A DNA stretch of 64,000 nucleotides, taken from positions 1,834,322-1,898,321 of the forward strand of contig NC_018015.1 of assembly GCF_000265525.1 (NCBI RefSeq). Reading direction: 5' to 3'. This stretch comes from Thermococcus cleftensis (GTDB lineage: Archaea > Methanobacteriota_B > Thermococci > Thermococcales > Thermococcaceae). Of the stretch, positions 7,509-16,232 are shown in pieces. Position numbers and translations under genes: made by a program. The notes under the pieces were generated by a model. It saw nothing but the letters and a program-made list of their open reading frames with translations, had not been told where the DNA came from and ran no database searches. Position 1 is the stretch's first letter; the number at the start of each line of letters is the position of its first letter.

Positions 7509-9707
7509 ATGGGAAGAAGGGAAGAGATGATTGCGAAGATTAAGGAGCTCATGACCCAGCCCGAGAGGATCAGGAACATGGGTATCGCCGCTCACATTGA
7601 CCACGGTAAGACGACCCTGAGCGACAACCTGCTCGCCGGTGCTGGAATGATAAGCGAGGAGCTCGCTGGAAAGCAGCTCGTCCTCGATTTCGACGAGCAG
7701 GAGCAGGCGAGGGGAATCACCATCAACGCGGCCAACGTCTCGATGGTCCACAACTACGAGGGCAACGACTACCTCATCAACCTCATCGACACCCCGGGTC
7801 ACGTTGACTTCGGTGGTGACGTTACCAGGGCAATGAGAGCCATAGACGGTGCCATTATAGTTGTAGACGCCGTCGAGGGCGTCATGCCCCAGACCGAAAC
7901 AGTTCTCAGGCAGGCCCTGAGGGAGTACGTCAAGCCGGTTCTCTTCATCAACAAGGTTGACCGTCTCATCAAGGAGCTCAAGCTCGGCCCGAACGAGATA
8001 CTCAACCGCTTCGCCAAGATAATTACCGACGTCAACAGGCTCATCAAGAAGTACGCCCCCGAGGAGTTCAAGAGCCAGTGGATGGTCAAGGTCGAGGACG
8101 GTAGTGTCGCCTTCGGAAGTGCCTACTACAACTGGGCCCTCAGCGTCCCGTACATGAAGAAGACCGGCGTTTCCTTCAAGGACATCGTCGAGCTCACCAA
8201 CGCCGGCGACCTCAAGACCCTCCGCCAGAAGGCCCCGCTCCACGTGGTCGTTCTGGACATGGTCGTCAAGCACCTCCCGAACCCGCTTGAGGCCCAGAAG
8301 TACAGGATCCCGCACCTCTGGAGGGGCGACGTGAACAGCGAGGTCGGCCAGGCCATGCTCCGCTGCGACCCGAAGGGGACCATGGTCATGGTCGTCACCA
8401 AGATAATCCTCGACAAGCACGCCGGAGAGGTCGCCACCGGCCGTGTCTGGAGCGGTACGGTTAAGACCGGCCAGGAGGTCCACCTCATCAACGCCAAGAG
8501 GAAGGCGAGAATCCAGCAGGTCGGCATCTACATGGGTCCCGAGAGGGTCAACATGGAAGCCGTTCCTGCAGGGAACATCGTCGCCGTCACCGGTCTGCGC
8601 GATGCCATGGCCGGTGAGACCGTCTCCACCGAGAAGATAGAGCCCTTCGAGGCCCTCCACTACGCCAGCGAGCCGGTCGTTACCGTCGCCATCGAGGCCA
8701 AGAACGTCAAGGACCTGCCCAAGCTCATCGAGGCTTTGAGACAGCTCGCCAAGGAGGACCCGACCCTGCACGTTAAGATCGACGAAGAAACCGGCCAGCA
8801 CCTCCTCAGCGGTATGGGTGAGCTCCACCTCGAGGTCAAGCTCGTCAAGCTCAAGGAGGACTGGAAGCTCGACGTTGAGGTCAGCCCGCCGATCGTCGTC
8901 TACCGCGAGAGCGTCAGCAAGATGAGCCCGATAGTCGAAGGAAAGTCCCCGAACAAGCACAACAGGTTCTACATCACCGTCGAGCCGCTTCCGGACGAGA
9001 TATACCAGGCCATCAAGGACGGACTCATTCCGGAGGGCAGGCCGAAGGACCCGAAGGCCGTCGCCAAGAAGCTCGCCGAGCTCGGCATGGACTACGAGGT
9101 CGCCAAGGGTATAGTGGACATATACAACGGCAACCTGTTCCTCGACAACACCAAGGGTATCCAGTACCTCAACGAGGTCATGGACCTGCTCGTTGACGGA
9201 TTCCACCAGGCCATGGACGAGGGACCGCTCGCCAAGGAGCCGGTCATGAAGGTAATGGTTCGCCTGCACGACGCCAAGATCCACGAGGACAACGTCCACC
9301 GCGGTCCGGCCCAGATATACCCGGCCATCAGGGGAGCGATACAGTGCGCCATGATGAAGGCCCAGCCGGTGCTCTACGAGCCCTACCAGAAGGTCATCAT
9401 CAACGTGCCCTACGAGTACATGGGTGCCGTCAGCAGGGAGATTAACCAGAGGCGCGGCCAGCTCATAGACATGCGCCAGGAGGGCGAGGTCATGATAATC
9501 ATCGCCGAGGCGCCGGTTGCGGAAATGTTCGGGTTCGCCGGGGCGATCCGTGGAGCGACCAGCGGAAGGGCCCTCTGGAGCACCGAGCACGCCGGCTTCA
9601 AGCGCGTCCCGAACGAGCTCGCCCAGCAGATCATCAGGCAGATACGCCAGAGGAAGGGCCTCGACCCGAACCCGCCGAAGGAGCAGGACGTCTGCCCGCA
9701 GCAGTGA
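7509..9707 (+). CDS. fusA: Translation elongation factor 2 (aEF-2)
   Basis: 732 residues, the normal length for archaeal EF-2. It drives GTP-dependent translocation on the ribosome. G-domain motifs are present: [12 protein letters not shown] (P-loop), RGITI (switch), DTPGHVDF (G3) and NKVD (G4). The diphthamide region [18 protein letters not shown] holds the His that is modified in archaea and eukaryotes. Codon use is strongly biased to GC-rich codons, as in other highly expressed genes here. Its long antisense ORF is a codon-bias shadow. Confidence 0.98.
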   Translation: MGRREEMIAKIKELMTQPERIRNMGIAAHIDHGKTTLSDNLLAGAGMISEELAGKQLVLDFDEQEQARGITINAANVSMVHNYEGNDYLINLIDTPGHVDFGGDVTRAMRAIDGAIIVVDAVEGVMPQTETVLRQALREYVKPVLFINKVDRLIKELKLGPNEILNRFAKIITDVNRLIKKYAPEEFKSQWMVKVEDGSVAFGSAYYNWALSVPYMKKTGVSFKDIVELTNAGDLKTLRQKAPLHVVVLDMVVKHLPNPLEAQKYRIPHLWRGDVNSEVGQAMLRCDPKGTMVMVVTKIILDKHAGEVATGRVWSGTVKTGQEVHLINAKRKARIQQVGIYMGPERVNMEAVPAGNIVAVTGLRDAMAGETVSTEKIEPFEALHYASEPVVTVAIEAKNVKDLPKLIEALRQLAKEDPTLHVKIDEETGQHLLSGMGELHLEVKLVKLKEDWKLDVEVSPPIVVYRESVSKMSPIVEGKSPNKHNRFYITVEPLPDEIYQAIKDGLIPEGRPKDPKAVAKKLAELGMDYEVAKGIVDIYNGNLFLDNTKGIQYLNEVMDLLVDGFHQAMDEGPLAKEPVMKVMVRLHDAKIHEDNVHRGPAQIYPAIRGAIQCAMMKAQPVLYEPYQKVIINVPYEYMGAVSREINQRRGQLIDMRQEGEVMIIIAEAPVAEMFGFAGAIRGATSGRALWSTEHAGFKRVPNELAQQIIRQIRQRKGLDPNPPKEQDVCPQQ

Positions 9708-9822
9708 GGGCTTTTGCCCTTCCATTCTACTTACTTTCTGGGCTTTACGGCCTTGATACAGTGCCGCTTAATTCAACGCCTCCCCCGAAAGCCTCTTAAT
9801 TTCTAACGATAATATCAGCTTC

Positions 9823-10344
9823 ATGAGGACACGAAGGAAGGTGCTCTCCGTTGGAATTCTGATAGTCATTGGGATTTTACTGTTCGTCCCGTGGCCAGGG
9901 AGGGTGTTCTACGAGCACTACTCCTATTTCTGGTGGGGGCCGTCAACACCCCTGGAGAAGGTGGAGTGCAAAGCTGGAACTGCACCCTTCGAGTTCGTCA
10001 GGGATATCAACTATGAAAGCTGGAACGTGAGCGTGAACAAGTCTGACGGAATAGAAACGGTGGTAGCGGAGAGGAGTTTCCTCTCGAACGATGGATACGG
10101 AAGGACCTACCAGCGGCTCGTCCTGGTGCGAAAGGACGGTCGCTTGGTGGAAGTCAGGTACACCTCGAGCACCGGCCCCTCGGAGAATGCCTACAGGGAA
10201 ATCTGCCATACCCTTGAAAACGGCACGAGGGAGTGCGGGCTGGTTCTCACGGTGTATGACCTTGACAGCAGGAGGGAGGAGAGGTTCACCATCTACTACA
10301 CCCTCTGGGACTACCTCAGGAAATGCAGGCTGAAGGGGGGCTGA
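9823..10344 (+). CDS. Uncharacterised secreted or membrane-anchored protein
   Basis: 173 residues with one N-terminal hydrophobic segment (VLSVGILIVIGILLFVPWPG) and an outward-facing remainder. Four cysteines are visible (ECKAGT, EICHTL, RECGL, RKCRL) that could form two disulphides, and there are N-x-S/T sites. No family recognised. A TCTTAATTTC box about 30 bp upstream suggests a short-leader transcript. It stands alone between EF-2 and EF-1alpha. Confidence 0.6.
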   Translation: MRTRRKVLSVGILIVIGILLFVPWPGRVFYEHYSYFWWGPSTPLEKVECKAGTAPFEFVRDINYESWNVSVNKSDGIETVVAERSFLSNDGYGRTYQRLVLVRKDGRLVEVRYTSSTGPSENAYREICHTLENGTRECGLVLTVYDLDSRREERFTIYYTLWDYLRKCRLKGG

Positions 10345-10407
10345 GGTTTACATTTTCCTGTTCAAACCCCCGTAGTTAAGTTTTTAAACCCGCTTCGTAA
10401 GTTAAGC

Positions 10408-10470
10408 ACGGAACTCATGAGGCCTCCCCGAGAAACGGCGGGTTTCCCGCCCGAGGGGGCCGAGGTTCGA
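10408..10470 (+). ncRNA. Putative structured leader or small RNA before EF-1alpha
   Basis: A strong box GTTTTTAAACC (10379-10389) predicts transcription start near 10408-10411, yet a second box follows at 10473-10483 closer to the EF-1alpha gene. Between them lies a GC-rich hairpin. Outer stem GGCCTCC (10421-10427) pairs with GGGGGCC (10455-10461), including one U-G pair. Inner stem GGCGGG (10437-10442) pairs with CCCGCC (10446-10451) around a TTT loop. The internal loop is purine-rich (GAGAAAC). It may be an independent small RNA of 60-70 nt or a leader from a distal promoter. No known RNA family was matched. Confidence 0.4.
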
Positions 10471-10472
10471 AA

Positions 10473-10483
10473 GATTTAAAAAG
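10473..10483 (+). promoter_or_regulatory. Proximal TATA box of the EF-1alpha operon
   Basis: GATTTAAAAAG predicts start near 10508. The ribosome binding site GGAGGTG (10517-10523) lies 6-7 nt before ATG 10530. Confidence 0.65.
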
Positions 10484-10529
10484 CCATCCTAGTCAATGAG
10501 GCTAGACCAAAATTTGGAGGTGTATGAAA

Positions 10530-11816
10530 ATGCCGAAGGAGAAGCCGCACGTTAACATAGTCTTTATCGGACACGTCGACCACGGAAAGAGCACCACCGT
10601 TGGAAGGCTCCTGTTCGACAGCCAGAACATTCCGGAGAACATCATCCAGAAGTTCGAGCAGATGGGTGAGAAGGGTAAGTCCTTCAAGTTCGCCTGGGTC
10701 ATGGACAGGCTCAAGGAGGAGCGCGAGAGGGGTATCACCATCGACGTCGCCCACACCAAGTTCGAGACCCCGCACAGGTACATCACCATCATCGACGCCC
10801 CGGGCCACAGGGACTTCGTTAAGAACATGATCACCGGTGCCAGCCAGGCCGACGCGGCCGTTCTCGTCGTCGCCGCCACCGACGGTGTCATGCCGCAGAC
10901 CAAGGAGCACGCCTTCCTTGCCAAGACCCTCGGTATCAACCACATCATCGTCAGCGTCAACAAGATGGACATGGTGAACTACGACCAGAAGAAGTTCGAG
11001 GCCGTCGCCAACCAGGTCAAGAAGCTCCTCATGATGCTCGGCTACAAGGACTTCCCGATCATTCCGACCAGCGCCTGGGAGGGCGACAACATCGTCCACA
11101 AGAGCGACAAGATGCCCTGGTACAAGGGCCCGACCCTCTTCGAGGCCCTCGACCAGATCCCGGAGCCGCCGAAGCCGGTTGACAAGCCGCTCAGGATACC
11201 GATCCAGGACGTCTACTCCATCAAGGGTGTCGGTACCGTCCCCGTCGGCCGTGTCGAGACCGGCAGGCTCAAGGTCGGTGACGTCGTCATCTTCGAGCCG
11301 GCCAGCACCATCTTCCACAAGCCGATCCAGGGTGAGGTCAAGTCCATCGAGATGCACCACGAGCCCATGCAGGAGGCCCTTCCGGGTGACAACATCGGAT
11401 TCAACGTCCGTGGCGTTGGTAAGAACGACATAAAGCGCGGTGACGTTGCCGGACACACCACCAACCCGCCGACCGTCGTCAGGCCGAAGGACACCTTCAA
11501 GGCCCAGATCATCGTCCTCAACCACCCGACCGCCATCACCGTCGGCTACACCCCGGTCCTCCACGCGCACACCCTCCAGGTGGCAGTCAGGTTCGAGCAG
11601 CTCCTGGCCAAGCTCGACCCGAGGACCGGTAACATCGTCGAGGAGAACCCGCAGTTCATCAAGACCGGTGACTCGGCCATCGTCGTCCTCAGGCCGACCA
11701 AGCCGATGGTCATCGAGCCGGTCAAGGAGATCCCGCAGATGGGCAGGTTCGCCATCCGTGACATGGGCCAGACCGTCGCTGCCGGTATGGTTATCTCCAT
11801 TCAGAAGGCCGAGTGA
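10530..11816 (+). CDS. tuf: Translation elongation factor 1-alpha
   Basis: 428 residues starting [19 protein letters not shown], the standard N-terminus in Thermococcales. It delivers aminoacyl-tRNA to the ribosome. G-motifs: [23 protein letters not shown] and NKMD. ATG 10524 is also in frame but sits only 1 nt from the GGAGGTG site, so ATG 10530 is preferred. It is followed by S10 and tRNA-Ser in one probable transcript. Confidence 0.97.
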   Translation: MPKEKPHVNIVFIGHVDHGKSTTVGRLLFDSQNIPENIIQKFEQMGEKGKSFKFAWVMDRLKEERERGITIDVAHTKFETPHRYITIIDAPGHRDFVKNMITGASQADAAVLVVAATDGVMPQTKEHAFLAKTLGINHIIVSVNKMDMVNYDQKKFEAVANQVKKLLMMLGYKDFPIIPTSAWEGDNIVHKSDKMPWYKGPTLFEALDQIPEPPKPVDKPLRIPIQDVYSIKGVGTVPVGRVETGRLKVGDVVIFEPASTIFHKPIQGEVKSIEMHHEPMQEALPGDNIGFNVRGVGKNDIKRGDVAGHTTNPPTVVRPKDTFKAQIIVLNHPTAITVGYTPVLHAHTLQVAVRFEQLLAKLDPRTGNIVEENPQFIKTGDSAIVVLRPTKPMVIEPVKEIPQMGRFAIRDMGQTVAAGMVISIQKAE

Positions 11817-11865
11817 AGGCCTTCTCTGACTTTCCTTTACTTCCTGAATCTTAGGAGGGACGGAA

Positions 11866-12174
11866 ATGCAGAAGGCAAGGATTAAGCTCGCGAGCACCAA
11901 CATTAAGGCCCTCAACGAGGTCACCGACCAGATCAAGCAGATCGCCGAGAGGACCGGCGTTAGAATGAGCGGTCCGATACCGCTCCCGACCAAGAGGATA
12001 AGGATCACCACCAGGAAGAGCCCGGACGGGGAGGGCACTGCCACCTTCGACAGGTTCGAACTCCGCGTCCACAAGAGGCTCGTTGACATCGAGGCCGACG
12101 AAAGGGCCATGCGCCAGATCATGCGCATTCGCGTTCCGGAAGATGTCACCATCGAGATCGAGCTCATCTCCTGA
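11866..12174 (+). CDS. rpsJ: 30S ribosomal protein S10
   Basis: 102 residues, the family length, with the typical segments [23 protein letters not shown] and [14 protein letters not shown]. It is part of the 30S head. It lies 49 bp after EF-1alpha with its own GGAGGGACGG ribosome binding site. The tRNA-Ser gene begins 16 bp after its stop. Confidence 0.97.
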   Translation: MQKARIKLASTNIKALNEVTDQIKQIAERTGVRMSGPIPLPTKRIRITTRKSPDGEGTATFDRFELRVHKRLVDIEADERAMRQIMRIRVPEDVTIEIELIS

Positions 12175-12190
12175 TTCCTCTCCTTTATGC

Positions 12191-12277
12191 GCCGGGGTAG
12201 CCTAGCCTGGGAAGGCGCGGGCCTGGAGAGTCCGTGGGCGTTAGCCCGCCAGGGTTCAAATCCCTGCCCCGGCGCCA
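12191..12277 (+). tRNA. tRNA-Ser (GGA)
   Basis: The cloverleaf can be folded by eye. Acceptor GCCGGGG (12191-12197) pairs with CCCCGGC (12267-12273). The anticodon stem CGGGC/GTCCG encloses loop CTGGAGA with anticodon GGA at 12225-12227. A long variable arm (TGGGCGTTAGCCCGC), diagnostic of class II tRNAs, is followed by T-loop GTTCAAATC. Discriminator G and CCA are encoded. It has no obvious promoter of its own and is probably processed from the S10 transcript. Confidence 0.95.
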
Positions 12278-12279
12278 AA

Positions 12280-12407
12280 CAAACTTTACCTGCGCAAAGT
12301 TTGATCAAAGTTTGTATGTCCTTTTTAAACTCGTAATTTTCCAAGTGGTTTTTAGCTCAAATCGCTGTATTTCAATGTTTCACTGTACTTGGCGCTCTTC
12401 GAGCGCC
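12280..12407. repeat. Inverted repeats in the spacer after tRNA-Ser
   Basis: The 227-bp gap to the next gene contains no ORF. CAAACTTT (12280-12287) is inverted as AAAGTTTG (12296-12303), which is repeated directly at 12307-12314. Further on, GGCGCTC (12391-12397) and GAGCGCC (12401-12407) form a perfect 7-bp hairpin with a TTC loop. These may be terminators for the S10-tRNA transcript or for the converging AOR-family gene. Confidence 0.45.
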
Positions 12408-12504
12408 TAAAAATGGGAAACCTGTTAAAAAGCCTGTTTTTCAATGAAACTCAGCTTGCACGCATCTCTAACTTCCAACGAGGGGCAAAAGAAAAGGGCA
12501 GGAA

Positions 12505-14406
12505 TCAAATCCCAGCCCCGATATCGTCGGCGATGTCCGGGAGGTCGAGGGCGATGAGCTTGGCCTTTGTCGGGATTCCGTCCCTGCTCCAGCCCCTTGC
12601 CTGGTAGTACTCGTCGAGCATCCTGTCGAGCTCCCAGGGCGGGACGTGGAGGCCCTTGCTGACACCCTCCGGAATCGGCTCCCACATGATCCTGTACGGG
12701 AGCGTGTCGTCCTTCCTGGTGAAGCCCTCGCGGACGTTGAATGCCCTTGCGATGTTCATTATCCTCTCGCCGATGACCATCAGCTCGGCTTCACCGATGT
12801 TCATGCCGGTGACGGCCTCAACGAGCGGCGGGAAGCCCTCAAGGAAGTACATGTGCCTTGAGAACTTACAGACGCCGGTGGCGTCGTAGATTGCCATGAG
12901 GTTCTCGTGGAAGGCTATCTCAAAGCCCTTGTTCTCGCCCTTGGTCCTGTCCACGCCGTTGAACTTCCACCACTTTCCAACGAGCTCGGTTCCGTAGGCA
13001 CCGCTGGTGAGGTGGTCGGCACCGCGGACATTCACAGCAAATGCCAGTGCCATTCCCTTTATGCCGCGGACGTCGTAGGCAGGCGGCTCCATGCCCTTGA
13101 CGTGGAGGGCGAACTTCTCGCTTCCCCTGCCGAGCCTCTCGCTGGCCCTCTTGACACCATCTGCCAGGAGCTTTCCGAGGTTGCCCTCGCGGTAGGCCAT
13201 CTTCTTGAGGGCCTCGACCGCGGCCTCGCCGTTTCCGAAGGTCAGCTCAAGGCCGTCAGCTTCTTCCTTGGTGAGAAGTCCCTTCTCGTAGGCCTCCATG
13301 GCCCAGGCGATGGTGACACCGGCGGAGATTGTGTCGAGGCCGAGCTCGTCCGCGAGGTAGTTGAGGTAGGCGACGGTTTCGAAGTCGTCGAGCTCAAGGA
13401 CACCGCCGAAGGAGTAGAGGGTCTCGTACTCAGGCCCGTCGGTCATGAAGGTGCCCCAGCGCTCGCTCTCGACCTTGATGTACTGGCTGCAGGGCTTGTT
13501 ACAGAGCGGGCACGGTTTTCTTCCAACGCGGTACTTCGGCGCCCAGAAGTAGGGGTCTATTTCGATGTGCTCCCTGCCCTCCTCCTTGGCCCTCTCGTAG
13601 GCCTTCTTGAAGAAGCCCATCTGCCAGTTCCTGACCGGGAAGGTTCCGCGCTCGCGGTTCATCCAGTCGAGGAACTCGCCGCTTCCGTACTCCATGTCGG
13701 CCTTGGTGGCCGGGTGATCCTTAAAGACCATTGCCCACTCCTTTATCAGCTCGCGGAGCTTCTCGGGCTGGGCTATCGGTACCTTCTTGGTTCCCTTGAC
13801 GAGGATTCCCTTGAGCTTCTTGCTTCCGAGAACTGCTCCGGGGCCGCCCCTACCGGCCTGCCTGTCGTCGGTCTCTATCGTGGCTATCCTGCTGAGGTTC
13901 TCGCCGGCCGGGCCGATGAAGGCCGTTGCGAAGCCGGGGTACTCTTCCTTGGCTTTCTTCCTGGCCTCGCCGGTGGTGAGGCCCCAGTACTCCTTCGCTG
14001 GGACGAGCTTCACCTCGTCGTCCTCTATGACGAGGAGGACGGGCTCTTCACTCTGCCCCTCGATGATGAGGACGTCGTAGCCGGCCTTCTTCAGCTCCTC
14101 GCCCATCTTGGCCCCGGCCATCGAGCGGCCGTAGGCACCGGTGAGCGGGCTCTTGAAGTTGAAGGCCGTCTTCGAGCCGGTTCCAATGCCGGTTCCAACG
14201 AACAGGCCTGGGGTAATTATCATCTTGTTCTCAGGCCCGAGTGGATCAGCTCCAGCTGGAACCTCGTCGTAGAGGAGTCTCGTTCCAAAGCCGACGCCGC
14301 CGAGGTACTTCCTGGGGAACTCCTCCGGGAGGGGTTCCACCTTTATTTCCCCGGTCGTTAAGTTAACCCTCAGAATCCTGCCCCAGTAACCGCCTTTTGC
14401 CTCCAT
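12505..14406 (-). CDS. Tungsten aldehyde:ferredoxin oxidoreductase family enzyme
   Basis: 633 residues of the AOR family, which oxidise aldehydes to acids with ferredoxin as acceptor using a tungsten bis-pterin and a 4Fe-4S cluster. The N-terminal domain has GYWGRILRVNLTTGEI, FKSPLTGAYG and FIGPAGENLSRIA. Cluster ligands are CPLCNKPC (C299, C302, C306) plus a distal Cys in ATGVCKFSR. The GPEYETLYSFGG segment carries the conserved acidic residue near the cofactor. It could be AOR, FOR or a WOR-type paralogue; I could not decide from memory. The GAGGTGAT ribosome binding site supports this ATG. It is monocistronic and converges on the tRNA region. Confidence 0.85.
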   Translation of the reverse strand: MEAKGGYWGRILRVNLTTGEIKVEPLPEEFPRKYLGGVGFGTRLLYDEVPAGADPLGPENKMIITPGLFVGTGIGTGSKTAFNFKSPLTGAYGRSMAGAKMGEELKKAGYDVLIIEGQSEEPVLLVIEDDEVKLVPAKEYWGLTTGEARKKAKEEYPGFATAFIGPAGENLSRIATIETDDRQAGRGGPGAVLGSKKLKGILVKGTKKVPIAQPEKLRELIKEWAMVFKDHPATKADMEYGSGEFLDWMNRERGTFPVRNWQMGFFKKAYERAKEEGREHIEIDPYFWAPKYRVGRKPCPLCNKPCSQYIKVESERWGTFMTDGPEYETLYSFGGVLELDDFETVAYLNYLADELGLDTISAGVTIAWAMEAYEKGLLTKEEADGLELTFGNGEAAVEALKKMAYREGNLGKLLADGVKRASERLGRGSEKFALHVKGMEPPAYDVRGIKGMALAFAVNVRGADHLTSGAYGTELVGKWWKFNGVDRTKGENKGFEIAFHENLMAIYDATGVCKFSRHMYFLEGFPPLVEAVTGMNIGEAELMVIGERIMNIARAFNVREGFTRKDDTLPYRIMWEPIPEGVSKGLHVPPWELDRMLDEYYQARGWSRDGIPTKAKLIALDLPDIADDIGAGI

Positions 14407-14578
14407 GCCAGAATCACCTCGAAAGATTTTCGGAGAGGAAAATATAAGGCCTTCGCAAAAGGAACCGTTTCACACCACCTGTCAGGTTAAGTTCATCTGT
14501 TAAACGCTATGGAACCCTTCGGGACGGGAGGGTTAAGGTTTTATCTTTAAAGAACCAAAGGTATCACCGGTGGACACG

Positions 14579-14746
14579 ATGGAGGGACTGAAGGCCTGCA
14601 AGAACTGCCGCTGGTTCGGTGCAATCGATTCCTATTTCCCAACGCAGGGAATATGCAGGAGGCACATGAAGACCGTCCACATGAACTTCGTCTGCGACGA
14701 CTGGGAGCCGCTTTGGGGCTTAACCGGTAAACCTCACGGCGGTTAG
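14579..14746 (+). CDS. Small four-cysteine protein (55 aa)
   Basis: Starts MEGLKACKNCRWFGAI, then GICRRH and FVCDDWEP. The pattern C-x2-C-x15-C-x12-C followed by a D-D/E-W segment suggests a small metal or iron-sulphur site; it recalls high-potential iron-protein-like small subunits and rubredoxin-like knuckles, but no family is assigned. The frame runs from ATG 14579 to TAG 14746. A TTTTATCTTTAA box at about 14538-14550 and GGTGG before the ATG support expression. It lies divergent from the AOR-family gene, whose electron chemistry it might serve; that link is speculative. Confidence 0.65.
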   Translation: MEGLKACKNCRWFGAIDSYFPTQGICRRHMKTVHMNFVCDDWEPLWGLTGKPHGG

Positions 14747-14767
14747 ACTAATCGGATCATCTGGAGT

Positions 14768-15607
14768 CTATCGCTTGAACACCTTCACATCGATCACGAC
14801 GTGCCAGACGCCGGGGGCGTAGCGTTTGATTACAAGCTCGTTGAGCTTTTCAACCTCATAGCCGTGTTCCCTCGCGATCCTCTGGAACGTCCCGAAGGGT
14901 TCCTCCGGCATCAGCCTCTCCGGCACGGTGTTGTGGTAGTGGATTAGGGCCCCGTCCTTGGCTATGCGCAGGGCCTTGGGAATGAACTCGTGGGTTTTCA
15001 CCACGTAGCCCATGAGAACCCTGTCAGCTATGTCCTCCCCCGGAAAGTCGCGGTTGTCGATGTTGTAGGCCGTCATTCTGTCCCACACGCCGTTCAGCTC
15101 GATGTTCTCCACCAGGAAGCGGAAGGTGTAGGGACTTTTTTCTATGGCGATCACCCTGGCTCTTCCGTGGACGGCCATCGGAAGGCTGAGGTGGCCGATT
15201 CCGGCGAACATGTCCACGACCAGCTCGCCAGGCCTCGCGACCTTGGCCATTCTAACCCGTTCCTTGACGTTGGCGGGGGAGAACATTACCCTGGCCGCGT
15301 CGAGCTTGTACTTTACCCCGTTCTCCACGTGAACCGTCACCGTGTCCCCACCGTAGAGAACCTCGTAGTTGGTCTCCCTGAACTCGCCGCCTATTCTGCC
15401 CTTCCTGAGGACTGTTTTAACGCCGAGAACTTGGGCGTAGACCTCGGCTATCCTGTGCTTGTAGGGCTCGAGCTCCGGCCGAAGCGGGAGGATCAGGACG
15501 TCCCCTATCTGGACCCAGTGCTTTGGAAGCATGCCGACTAACTCATAGGGAAGCTCGCGGGAGAGGATTTCCCGTATCCTGGGCTTTATCACCTGTGTCC
15601 TTACCAT
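14768..15607 (-). CDS. taw2: tRNA wyosine aminocarboxypropyltransferase Taw2-like
   Basis: 279 residues, a class I SAM-binding fold with DMFAGIGHLSLPM (motif I), AIEKSPYTFRFL (motif II) and the segment DRVLMGYVVKTHEF. The last resembles the archaeal Trm5/TYW2 group, where Trm5-type methyltransferases usually have NPP at that place. Length and motifs fit Taw2 (TYW2), which moves the 3-amino-3-carboxypropyl group of SAM to 4-demethylwyosine at G37 of tRNA-Phe. A Trm5-like methyltransferase is the alternative. The start is ATG 15605-15607. Confidence 0.78.
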   Translation of the reverse strand: MVRTQVIKPRIREILSRELPYELVGMLPKHWVQIGDVLILPLRPELEPYKHRIAEVYAQVLGVKTVLRKGRIGGEFRETNYEVLYGGDTVTVHVENGVKYKLDAARVMFSPANVKERVRMAKVARPGELVVDMFAGIGHLSLPMAVHGRARVIAIEKSPYTFRFLVENIELNGVWDRMTAYNIDNRDFPGEDIADRVLMGYVVKTHEFIPKALRIAKDGALIHYHNTVPERLMPEEPFGTFQRIAREHGYEVEKLNELVIKRYAPGVWHVVIDVKVFKR

Positions 15608-15734
15608 CGGCCTTACTCAGCCCGGAAACCTTAAAAAACCTTCCCCCGTCATTTCGGCAAAAAGCGATGAGAAAGCCTTAAAAACCCAAAGAACGAATTT
15701 AAGGCGAGAAATCCTTCGGAGGTCGATGACCGAT

Positions 15735-16070
15735 ATGGAAGAGGAACCTTCGAATAGTTGGTTCTCTCGCCTGTTCAAGCCACGTGAGAAGCCCGCCTTT
15801 CTTGAACAGAAGCTCAGCAGGGAGGCCTACGAGGATTACTGGAGGCTTCTGATGCGTGCCAGGCCCGAGGTGGACGGTTCCAAGCTCACCCTAAGGCTTT
15901 CAGACGGGACGGTCGAGCTTGAGGACGGGGTTCTAAGGGTGAAGGCCCGAAACCGGAAGACCGCGGAAAAGATACTCCGCAACCTGCACCACTACGACCA
16001 ACCCCCCAGCCTCTGGCCTGCCTACGGGCTGAGCTACTCGATCAAGAGGAAGAGGAGAATGATCCTTTGA
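15735..16070 (+). CDS. Uncharacterised small protein (111 aa)
   Basis: About 111 residues, basic and aromatic-rich, with the segment SDGTVELEDGVLRVKARNRKTAEKILRNLHHY and a basic C-terminus (SIKRKRRMIL). No signal peptide or membrane helix and no family recognised. ATG 15726 (MTDMEEE) is also possible, but GGAGGTC at 15718-15724 is spaced better for ATG 15735. A TATA-like TTTAAGG at about 15698 supports its own transcript. Confidence 0.55.
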   Translation: MEEEPSNSWFSRLFKPREKPAFLEQKLSREAYEDYWRLLMRARPEVDGSKLTLRLSDGTVELEDGVLRVKARNRKTAEKILRNLHHYDQPPSLWPAYGLSYSIKRKRRMIL

Positions 16071-16089
16071 TTTCCCTCTTCTCCCAAAG

Positions 16090-16097
16090 GTTTAAAT
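16090..16097 (+). promoter_or_regulatory. TATA box for the C/D sRNA and downstream nuclease gene
   Basis: GTTTAAAT lies about 27 bp upstream of the 5' stem of the box C/D RNA, which is the spacing expected if that RNA begins at its own transcription start. Confidence 0.6.
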
Positions 16098-16118
16098 GCT
16101 GGGTCTGCCTTAACCTTC

Positions 16119-16180
16119 AGAGCGGATGACGACCCTTGCCCAGCCTGAGCTGTGATGACGTCGGTATTAGCTGACGCGGG
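16119..16180 (+). ncRNA. Box C/D guide sRNA
   Basis: All four boxes are present with ideal archaeal spacing: C box ATGACGA (16126-16132, one change from RTGATGA), a 12-nt guide, D' box CTGA (16145-16148), three nt, C' box GTGATGA (16152-16158), a second 12-nt guide, and D box CTGA (16171-16174). A GCG/CGC terminal stem closes it. The D' guide CCCTTGCCCAGC would pair with GCTGGGCAAGGG, and the D guide CGTCGGTATTAG with CTAATACCGACG, directing 2'-O-methylation at the fifth base from each D box. The targets, probably in rRNA, were not verified. Confidence 0.82.
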
Positions 16181-16232
16181 GGGCGGAGAGGTTCGCGGGC
16201 CAATGACCCGCCCCGTCCTCGGAGGGGAGGAG

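Noticed and set aside
7488-9725. 745-codon antisense ORF across EF-2
   Set aside because: It mirrors a highly biased gene: GC-rich third positions leave the opposite strand free of stops. The translation is rich in Leu, Val and Asp with no motif.
10421-10461. K-turn or H/ACA guide RNA in the EF-1alpha leader
   Set aside because: Tandem GA pairs do not line up and no 3' ACA box stands at the right distance.
10476-12344. 622-codon antisense ORF across EF-1alpha, S10 and tRNA-Ser
   Set aside because: Same codon-bias effect; it also runs through a tRNA gene.
12191-12420. Integrated element attached to tRNA-Ser
   Set aside because: The inverted repeats after the tRNA are short, and no copy of the tRNA 3' end or integrase gene was seen.
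16152-16232. Upstream extension of the Cas4-like gene
   Set aside because: It would make the second half of a box C/D sRNA coding; a strong GGAGGGGAGGAG site marks ATG 16233.
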